64,000 bases of DNA, from assembly GCA_002387845.1 (NCBI GenBank), contig DGLB01000072.1, positions 30,152 to 94,151 of the forward strand, given 5' to 3'. The notes beneath the pieces were generated by a model that was given only the letters and a program-made list of their open reading frames with translations, was not told the origin of the DNA and ran no database searches. The DNA comes from Stenotrophomonas maltophilia. GTDB taxonomy: Bacteria; Pseudomonadota; Gammaproteobacteria; Xanthomonadales; Xanthomonadaceae. Positions 50,140-59,400 of this stretch are shown one piece after another (position 1 is the stretch's first letter; each line of letters begins with the position of its first letter). Both the position numbers and the translations under genes were made by a program.

Positions 50140-53100
50140 TCAGCGGGCCGGATCGCGATAGCGGACGGGGTCCGGTCGGAACAGGTCTTCGTCGAACTTG
50201 AAGCGCAGGCGCAGGAACACGCCCTGCTGCGTGTATTCGTAACCGTTCAGGTCACGATCGCCGGCAAAGCCGGTCCAGTTGTAGCCCGCCGACAACCACA
50301 GGTTCTGGCGCAGCAGGCGGCCCACTTCCAGCCCATAGGCGTACTGGTTGGCACCCGACTGCCCACGGAAGCTGGAACCCAGCACGCCGATGTCCCAGTT
50401 CTCGGTGATGTCATAGACCACGCGCGCCGAGAACAGCATGGCGCGGAAGCGGCTGTTGACGCGCGCGCCGTCGCTGTAGGCGAACTGGTCCTGCTGCCAT
50501 TTGCCCGCCACGCGCCCGGTCAGCCACCACGCCCGCGAGGGATGCCAGTCGGCGTGGGTGGAGACGATGTGCGCACGCGTGCGCACGTCCTGGCTGCTGC
50601 CATCGACAATGCCACCGTCCACCAGGGTCAGGCCGCTCTCGTCGCGTTCGAGCTTGTACTCGTAGCGGGCCAGCGCGTTGATGCGGTTGCGGTCGGTATC
50701 ACGGTAGGCCACGCCCAGCTGGAAGCGGTCCTGCAGCACATCGCCACGTGCGTCATAGCGCGTGCTCAACAGGTAGTTGCGGGCCAGCAGGGTCCAGTCG
50801 CGGCTGAGCTTGCGCGCCAGCATGAACTGCACCAGGGTGGTGTCGAACGCCTCGTTGGTCTCCGTTTCCGGCACGTCATCGGAGATGCGGTGCTCAACCC
50901 GGAATGCCCCACGCCACATCGGATTGGCGCTGTAGTCCAGGCCCAGCGCCAGCCCGGTGCTGTCGCCGGTGGTGCCGTCGATCACCTTGACGTGCTCGGC
51001 CGAGCTGCTCAGGCGCAGGCCCTGGGCGATGTCCCAGGTGTTGCGGATGCCCGACGCCGTCTGCACGTCGCGGCCACCGATCGCATCGCGCAGGCGGTAC
51101 TCACTGAAGGTCTGGGTATCGCGCAGGTAGCTGCTGTCGATGCCGAACACCAGCGCGTCGGCCTCGCGGTCGGTGGTGGTGATGCCGTAGGCGCTGGTCA
51201 GGCCGGTCTGCTTCTCGTAGCGGCCGTAAACGCGGCTGCGTTCGAAGACCTGGTAGTCCAGCCCGGCGGCCAGGCGGCGACGGTCCTCGCCACTGACACT
51301 GTTCTCGGCCTCGGCACCCGCACTGAGGCGATCGTTGAGGCGATAGCCCAGGCCGATGCGGGCGCTGTCCGATTCCAGCTCGGTGCCTACCGGCAGGTCG
51401 CTGGTGATCGGGCTGCCACTGCTGCTGCCGTTGATCACCATCAGCCCGGTGGCCGGGTCCAGCGCCTGCTGGCCGTAGCCGAGTGCTCCACCGCCGGAAC
51501 CGGTGGCAAAGCCCCCGGTCAGCCCCCCGGCATTGCCGAACGGTACGCCCGACGACCACGGCGAGGTGATGCCGATGGTTTCGCGGATGCTGCGCACGCC
51601 CAGGTCGACGGTCAGGCGCTCGGTCGCGGCCACGCGCACACCGGCACCGCCCGCATCGCGCTCGCCGCCGTCCGGGTTGCGGTCTTCGCTGCGCAGTCCT
51701 TCCAGGTACAGCTCCAGGCGCGGTCCGACCCGGTAGCTCAGCTGGGCGTTGTACTCGCCACGGCCACCGTACAGCGGTGCGGCCGGGTTGTTGAAGGCCG
51801 GGTCGGTGCGCGCCGCGAACAGGCGTGCGTCGAAGCGCTCGCTGTCATGCGCGAACTCGACCCGCCAGGCGTCGCCTTCCACTTCGCCGGTCACGTCCTT
51901 CAAGCCCTGCGAGGTGACCTGGTTGATGGTGTTGGTATTGACCTCGCTGCGTGTACGCGCGAACTCGGCCACCAGCAGGGTGTTGTCCCCGAAACGGTAG
52001 CTGGCATTGGCGCTGCCCATGCGGAAGGCGGCATACGGGTTGCGGTCTTCGACGGCTGCCGCACCGACTTCCATCCGCGGCGTCAGCTTGACCTGCGCAT
52101 CCGCCCCACCGACCCAGAACTTCTCGGTGTCCTGGTCCAGCTCATAGGTGATGCGCAGCGACACCGGGTTGAGGTCGCTGTCAAACGCCGGCAGGAACTG
52201 GTTGAGCAGGATGCGGCCGGAGAACGGCTCGAAGCTGTAGTCCACCAGGCGTGCCAGTGCACGCACCGAGACGATGCGGGTGGGCTGGTTGCGGTCGCGG
52301 GTGATCACTTCCACGCGTTCGCTGCCTTCCAGCACCGCATTGTTGCGCAGCGCGTACGGGCCGCTGCCCTGGCTGCGGAACTCCTCGATCACCTGGCGCA
52401 GCGAGTCCTGCATGGCGAACACATTGCTGCGCACGCGCTCGCTTTCGAAGTGCCAGCCCAGCCCGGTGGCGGTGCGGTTGTAGGTGCCCAGGCTGCGCTG
52501 CGGGATCGGGCCACTGCCGCCGATGCCGCTGGCCGTAGCAAGCGTGTCGCCGGTCTGGAAATCGCCGTACAGCAGGTAGCTGCGCTTGTTGTCGATGCGC
52601 ACGTACAGGCGCTCGGCCGAGCGCGCGTCGAAGCCGCGCAGCGAGCTGTCACCGTAGACCGGATAGAACTCCTCGGGCTGGATGTCACGCAGCAGGCGGC
52701 CGCGGGTGTCCTTGTCCGAATCGTAGGCGGCGGTGAGCAGGTATTCGCCCTTGATCCGGCCCTTGACGAAGAACGCGGTACGCGCCGCCGCATTCGCCTT
52801 GCCATTGTTGAACTGGCGTTCCCAGCGACGGATGTCACGGTCGAACGCGTCGTGGTTCTCCACCGGCGCGATCGCGCTGGCGTTGCCACGGCGACGGAAG
52901 TTGATGATGCCCTCGACCAGGCCGGTCGCCAGCAGTTCACGCATTTCCGGCAGGAAGCCGATGCTGCCCTGCGCGGTCTGGTCGCCGGCGGTCACCCGCA
53001 GCAGCACATCCTGCGGATCATGCGGGGCAATCAGCTCGAACTCGGCACTGCCGTCGACCACCTGCAGCTGCACGCCCGGGGTGACCTTGTCGGCATCCAG

Positions 53101-53493
53101 TGCACCGGGGCCGAACTCGTCGGTGCGCGAACCCGGCAGGCGGATGCGTCCGCCGCTGTTTTCGATGGTGATGTAGGTGGTGCCGGTCAGCGGACGCGCG
53201 TTGCCATCCAGCAGCTGCACGCGCACGTGCACGGCGCTCTGGCCGTCTGCGGGCACGCCGTCGCGGTCCAGTTCGACCACGATGCGGTCAAGCACGTCGC
53301 TGCGCGCGGCCAGCGCGCGCGGCGCAGCGTCCACGCTGGCCGGGCTGCGCGGGTACAACGCGCTGGCATCGCCCAGCACAGGGGTGAAGCGGCCGGGGTT
53401 GCCGGTGCTCTGGGCGAGCGCGGGTACCGCAGCCAGTGCGCAGGCAAGCAGGCTCAGGCGCGGCAGGCCGCGCATCAGGGCAGCACGGTTCAT
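50140..53493 (-). CDS. Large outer-membrane beta-barrel protein with Ig-like N-terminal domain
   Basis: 1117 aa. Signal peptide ending PALAQ (about 27). Residues about 68-180 resemble an invasin/Big-type Ig domain (IVVELDRDGVPADGQSAVHVRVQLLDGNARPLTGTTYITIENSGG). The remaining ~930 residues alternate polar/hydrophobic strands with long loops, like a large porin or receptor barrel: RLYVRIDNKRSYLLYGDFQTGDT, AQLSYRVGPRLELYLEGL, VFLRLRFKF near the end. No TonB box or plug was seen, so it is not a standard TonB receptor. Its ATG overlaps the stop of the giant gene as ATGA, so the two are made together. Export, display or anchoring of the giant protein is the likely role. Confidence 0.88.
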   Translation of the reverse strand: MNRAALMRGLPRLSLLACALAAVPALAQSTGNPGRFTPVLGDASALYPRSPASVDAAPRALAARSDVLDRIVVELDRDGVPADGQSAVHVRVQLLDGNARPLTGTTYITIENSGGRIRLPGSRTDEFGPGALDADKVTPGVQLQVVDGSAEFELIAPHDPQDVLLRVTAGDQTAQGSIGFLPEMRELLATGLVEGIINFRRRGNASAIAPVENHDAFDRDIRRWERQFNNGKANAAARTAFFVKGRIKGEYLLTAAYDSDKDTRGRLLRDIQPEEFYPVYGDSSLRGFDARSAERLYVRIDNKRSYLLYGDFQTGDTLATASGIGGSGPIPQRSLGTYNRTATGLGWHFESERVRSNVFAMQDSLRQVIEEFRSQGSGPYALRNNAVLEGSERVEVITRDRNQPTRIVSVRALARLVDYSFEPFSGRILLNQFLPAFDSDLNPVSLRITYELDQDTEKFWVGGADAQVKLTPRMEVGAAAVEDRNPYAAFRMGSANASYRFGDNTLLVAEFARTRSEVNTNTINQVTSQGLKDVTGEVEGDAWRVEFAHDSERFDARLFAARTDPAFNNPAAPLYGGRGEYNAQLSYRVGPRLELYLEGLRSEDRNPDGGERDAGGAGVRVAATERLTVDLGVRSIRETIGITSPWSSGVPFGNAGGLTGGFATGSGGGALGYGQQALDPATGLMVINGSSSGSPITSDLPVGTELESDSARIGLGYRLNDRLSAGAEAENSVSGEDRRRLAAGLDYQVFERSRVYGRYEKQTGLTSAYGITTTDREADALVFGIDSSYLRDTQTFSEYRLRDAIGGRDVQTASGIRNTWDIAQGLRLSSSAEHVKVIDGTTGDSTGLALGLDYSANPMWRGAFRVEHRISDDVPETETNEAFDTTLVQFMLARKLSRDWTLLARNYLLSTRYDARGDVLQDRFQLGVAYRDTDRNRINALARYEYKLERDESGLTLVDGGIVDGSSQDVRTRAHIVSTHADWHPSRAWWLTGRVAGKWQQDQFAYSDGARVNSRFRAMLFSARVVYDITENWDIGVLGSSFRGQSGANQYAYGLEVGRLLRQNLWLSAGYNWTGFAGDRDLNGYEYTQQGVFLRLRFKFDEDLFRPDPVRYRDPAR

Positions 53494-56400
53494 GGCTGGC
53501 CCTCCGTCGCCGCATCCTGGGCAGGCGGAAGTTCTCGTGGTTGCACGATCGGTCTCTGGTTGGCCGTGTCGGTGGCCTGCTGCGGTGCACGCGCCGGCTT
53601 GCTTTCAAAGCGCAGTGCACCCTGGCCCGGTTCGGTTTCCGGCGCGCTGACTTCACCCTGGGTACGGCGGGCCTTGACCTGCTCCAGCACCGGGTTGGCA
53701 CAGCTGCCTTCGATGAAGTCGGCACGATGCAGCTCACCGTTCTTCAGGTCGAGGAACAGGCTGTCTGCATCGCCGAGATTGCGGTTGCTGCTGGTGGTCA
53801 GGCGCGCACCACGCGGCAGCGTGCTGGCGTCGACCTTCAGGGTGTGGCTCTGCGCCGGCAGGCCGCAATAGCTGTACTTGCCTTCCGAGTCACTGATCAT
53901 CCAGGTGCCATCGGAGAAGTACATGCGCACGCCCGGAATGCCCAGCTCTTCGCGGTCCTGCACGTGGTTGTTGTTGCAGTCCACGAACACCTTGCCGAGC
54001 ACGCAGGCCTGGTCGGTGAACACACCGCCGGTGACACGCACGCGGTACTCGGCGCGGTTGGAGGCCAGCGCGCCGGGCAGCGGGGTGATGCCGACCGGGT
54101 CGATGCAGCCACCTGCGATGGAACAGCCGTGGGCCTGCGCGCGGTTGACGCCGTCGCCCTGCTGCGCACCAACGCCCACGCGCACACGGTAGGTCAGCAC
54201 GATCTGCCCGCCGACGCTGATCGGGCCCACGCCGAAGCCGAGCAGTGGGCCCGGCTTGCCGGCCGGGTCAGCCAGCGCACGACCATCGGCACGCGCGGTG
54301 CCATCGATGTAGGTGAAGCCGCGCGGCAGGCGGTCGATCACATTCACCGACTGCAGCGCGCTGCCGGCGGTCTGGCGGATGGTGATGGTGTACTGCACGG
54401 TGTCACCGATTTCCGCGGTCTGGCGGTCGCCGTTCTTGCTGATCACCAGCCCGGTCGCCACGGCTGTGTCCAGCGGCAGGTGGTTGTGCACCACCGACGC
54501 CGTGGCCGAGCCAGCGAACAGGGTCAGGTAGTACTGCGTGGCCGTGCCGACCGCACCGGTCGGCGCTTCGCTGTTGGGCTGCACCACATGGTTGGCACCG
54601 GCCGGGCCGGCCGGCGACAGCGTGCCACCCTGCGGCGGAATCAGCGCCGACACGAACTGGTAACCGCCCGGCGGGGTGACCGACAGCTGGAACTCGCAGC
54701 GCGCGGGCGCCGCCGGGCCGAAGGCGAACTGATAGAAGCCTTCGTTGCCCACGGTCATGGCGATGCTGCTGCCTTCAATGCGATAACCACCGCCACTGCC
54801 GTTGAGGATGCTGGTGCCCGGGTCGAACCCACTGCACATGCCCACCGGGCTCAGCGTCACCACCGCGCCCGGCACCACGTCACGGGTGGTGGCGTCGTAC
54901 ACCACACCCGACGGGTCCACCGGCAGGCTCTGCTGGGCCAGATGCTGGCCGGCAGCCAGCACCACTTCCAGCTGGCTCACACCGTTGTCGCTGGTGCGGC
55001 AGGCACTGGTGCCGCCGCGCGCGATCGCGCCGTCGGCATCACAGGCGGTCTGCACGCCGTTGGCGGTTTCGCGGGTGACCGGGAACGGCCACAGCACGTT
55101 CGAACGCGGGTCGCGGAAGCGGATGTTCCACTTCGTGCCCGGCAGCACGTCGCCGAAACGATAGCTGCCGTCGGCGGCGGTGACGGTGCTGGCCACGATC
55201 TCGCCGCTGGCGGCATCGACCAGTTCGACGATCCACGACGACAGGCGCTGGTCGGCACCGTCGAGCAGCTGGTCATCGTTGCCGACGTCGTACCACACGG
55301 TGCCACCCACCGAGGCGCTCAGCTGTACCTGGTTGGGCACACGGCAGGCGTTCTGGGTGATCGCCGGGTCGCACGCCGGCAGCTGGCTGACGTCGCCTTC
55401 GAACGCACCCCGCTCGGTGCTGCTCGGGCTGTGCGGGCCATCTTCGCCACCGCCTTCAACCAGCACCGCGTTGTTGACGGTACCGGCATTGGCGGCCTCG
55501 GCACCGACCATCACGCGCACGCTGAGCTCGTCGCTGGAGGTGCTGTTGGCACCAATCACACGGCTGCTGCGGCAGCTGAAGCGGGTCGCGCCGACAGCGC
55601 CCTGGCACTGCCAGCCATTGCCGGCCGGGGTCTCCAGCAGGGTCAGGCCGGCCGGCAGGCGGTCGTGCACGTCATACGCCGCCAGGGTTTCGCGCGGGCC
55701 GATGTTGCGCACCTGGATCACATACGTGGCCGGGTGGTTGACGGTGAACAGCGTGCCGGTGGCGCGCTTGCTGACCACCAGGTCCGGGGTATCGGCCACT
55801 TCGCCGAAGTTGTTGTGCAGCGACTGCATGCCTGCGCCGAGCACGATCTGGCTGATCGTGGAGGGCACGGTGGCGCGGTCGCTGGCCACGCCCAGCGGCG
55901 TGCCCTGCACGCTGCCGGCGGTGGTAACGCCGTTGGTGGTGTAGGCCGGCTGGTCCGGTTCGGTCAGCACGTAGGTGCCCGGGCGCAGGTCCGCGAAGCG
56001 GTATTCGCCCTGCGCATCGGTGCGCACGCTCAGCGACACCGGCGTACCGGCGTCGTCGGTGCCGGTCAGGACCACGACGACATCGGCGATGCCGGTCTCG
56101 TCGCTGTCGACCAGGCCGTTTTCGTTGTTGTCGTAGTACACGCGGCCACTGATCAGCGCGATCGGCAGTTCACCGAAGTTGTAGCCGGTCGCCGCTTCGT
56201 TGGCGGCCAGTGCAATGGCGCTGATCGCCGACGGCGTGGTCACGGCACCGGTAGCGGTGCCGCCGCGGTTGCCGGCCACGGTCTGGCCGTTGAGGGTGTC
56301 GGTCGGCTGGGTCGGTTCGGTCACCACATAGGTACCGGGCAGCAGGCCGGTGAACGCATAGCTGCCGTCGGCGTCGGTGGTGGTGGTGCGGTTGACCGGC

Positions 56401-59400
56401 ACGCCGTTGCGGTCGGTGCCGCTCAGCACGAGCTCCACGGCGGCCAATCCGGTTTCGCTCGGGTCGATGACGCCGTCGTTGTCCAGGTCCAGCCAGACCC
56501 GCCCGGCCAGCGAGCTGCCGTTGGGGTTTTCACCGAAGTTGAAGGCCACGCCATCCACGCCGGCACCGAGGTCGATATGCGTGATGCGGTCGGTGGTCTC
56601 GGCATCCGGGCCGCCGGGCGCGGCCACGGCGGTGCCGGCCACGCACTGGCCGGTTGCACAGGCGCTGCCACCGATCGTGCCCGGGTTCACCGCGGTCGGG
56701 CGGTTGGTATAGGCACCGCTGGGCAACGGCTGGCGCAGCGTGTACACCACGTGCGGGTCGAGGTTGGTGAACTGGTACTGGCCGTTGCTGTCGGTCTGGG
56801 TGGTGGCCAGCAGCGCGCCGCTGGTGGCATCCAGCAGTTCCACCGTGGCCGACACAATGGCGCTGTCGGTGCCGGGCGTGCGTGCGTTGTTGAAGTCCAG
56901 GTCCAGATAGACGTAGCCGCTCAGGTTGGGGCGGCGGACTTCCGGGAAGTTGTAGTTGTTGGCGATGGCCCCCTGGTTGCCCAGCGTGCCACCGGGCACC
57001 GCACGATCCGGCGTCAGCAGCGCCACATAGCGGCTGTTGGGGGTACCGGCCTCGTAGCTGGCCGGGTCGAAGCTGGCCGCATCGGCACCGCTGGTCGGCG
57101 GTGCGATCAGGCCATTGGCATAACCGGCCGGCTGGATTTCCAGCACGGTGTAGCCGGCCGCATCGGACGGGGCCAGGTTGCTGAAGCGATAGCCGCCGTC
57201 TGCCGCGGTGGTGGTGGTCAGGTTGACCGCCTGGCCGTAGGCGTCGGTACCGCTGAGCTGGACCGTGACCCCGGCAATGCCGGCTTCGCCGGGCTGCGGG
57301 ACGCCACCGTTGCTGCCGCTCTGGTCCGAATCAACGAACACCTTGCCGCCCAGCGACAGGTTGGTCACCGCCAGCGGCACGGTCACGCTGTCATTGGCGG
57401 GGTTTTCGTCGACCTGTTCGGTGACGATGCGGACCTGGTTGTTGGAGGTGCCACGCGGTGCGGTGCTGCCAGCGGGCAGCTGCGGCCATTGCGCCGGCAC
57501 CAGGATGCGCACCTGGCCCGGGTTGCCGGTGGCATGAGTGACGTCACCCACTTCGCAGGTGATGGTGCGGTCGTTCACCGCACAGGTGCCGGTGCCGTCC
57601 GGGGTAGCTCCGGCGTAGGCCGGACCGGCTTTCTGCCAGGTCACCGTACCGGTGACCTGCACGCCGGCAGGCAGCGTGTCGGTCAGCACCGTACCGGTGC
57701 CGCGCAGCTGCGCGGTGGCGCTGCGGTCACGCGACAGGCTCTGGCCCGGACCGTTGTTGGTGCCGGTGAGCACGTACCAGAACGGCTGGCGCACGCTGAC
57801 CGCCTCCACGCTGGCCGGCAGCGCGGTGGTCGGATCAGCGACCGGCAGCTGGGTGACCATGGTCTTGGCCACGCCCATGTCCGAGCGCATGAAAATACTG
57901 GTGGTTTCCACCGTGCTGTTGTCGGCCTGGTTGCCGTCAGCGGCGATCAGGTCCGCGCCCACGCGGGTTTCCGCCGAGTGCGCCAGCGCGGTGTTGCGCA
58001 CGGTGTCACCACCGCCGCCGGGCGCGCTGTCGTAGCGGTAGCGCAGGAACAGCTCACTGGTGGCCCCGGCGGCGACCGTGCCGCTTTCGTCGGTGCCACT
58101 GAAGCCGGTACCCGGCATCGGGCAATCCAGCACCAGCGCGGTGCTGCCATCGCCGGTGATCGGGTTGCCGCCGCTGACCACCGTACAGGTGGCCGCGCTG
58201 AAGCTGCCGGTCGCGGTCGGCGATGCGCCGAGGAAGCTGACCGTGCGCCCGGCCGGCACCACGAAGCTGTCGCGGATGCGGGTGTCGCTGGACAGCGACG
58301 GGCCCTGGTTGGTGACGCTCACCTTGTAGGTGATGTGGTTGTTGGCCGGAACGTTCGGGTCGTAACCCAGCGGGTCGATGCCACCGGTGAAGCCCTGGTC
58401 GTTCTTCTGCACCAGCAGGTCGACACGTCCTTCGCTGAAGGTCAGCGTGGCGCTCTTGGTGTCGTCGGCCGTGGTGGCGATCTGGTTGTAGTTCCAGCCG
58501 CCGTTGGCGTCGGTGCCGGTGGCCCCGTTCGGGAAGCGGAAACCGGCCACGTTCTCGAACACGCGCCCGGTGTTGGTCGCGTTGACGTTGGGGCGGATGC
58601 TCAGGTTGACGGTATCCACACCGCCATTGGCGGCCAGCGGGACCGCCGGGCAGGTCAGGGTCAGGGTGCGCGCCGCACCGGTGTCGGAGTTGCGGAACGA
58701 GGTGCCGCCCGCGGTGCCGACCGAGGCAATACCCGTCTCCAGTTCGGTGAAGCTGCAGGCCTGGTTGTTGGAGGCCAGGCGTGCGCTGACCAGCACGAAG
58801 CCGCTGTCGCCGGCCGGCAGGGTGAAGGTGTCGGTGAACACCACCTGCGGCACCTGCGACGGGCCCTGGTTGCGGTACTGGATGCGGTACTCGGAGACGA
58901 CACCGGCGCGGCCATCGCTGGCACCGGTGGTGATCACCTTTTCGACCGTCTGCACGTTGCCCACGCGTTCCACGCTGAGCCAGTCCGTCGCCGAGTTGTC
59001 GTTCCAGTCGACTTCGCCGACCGAACCGGCAATGGCCCCGTTGATGCCCACGCCCACGCGGTTGCAGTGGAAGTGGCCGCTGCCGGGCACGGTGTTGTTG
59101 GTCACACACGCGCTGTTGGCCCCGGTGCTGGCGGTTTTGCCGGCACTGTCGGTGAGGAAGCCGGGCGTGTTGGTGCTGTTGTGCAGGCGCACGCGGATCT
59201 GTGCGGTGCCGTTGCGGGCCAGTACGGCAGTTCCGGATTCGCAGATCACCGTGGCGGTGGCCAGACGACAGCTGTTGGCCGCCCAGCCGGCGGGCGGGGT
59301 GATGTCGACCTGGGTGATGCCGGTGGCGAAGCCGGGAATCGGATCATTGACCACCATGCCGGTGGTGTCGGCACCCGCGTTGCTGACCGTGATCAGGTAT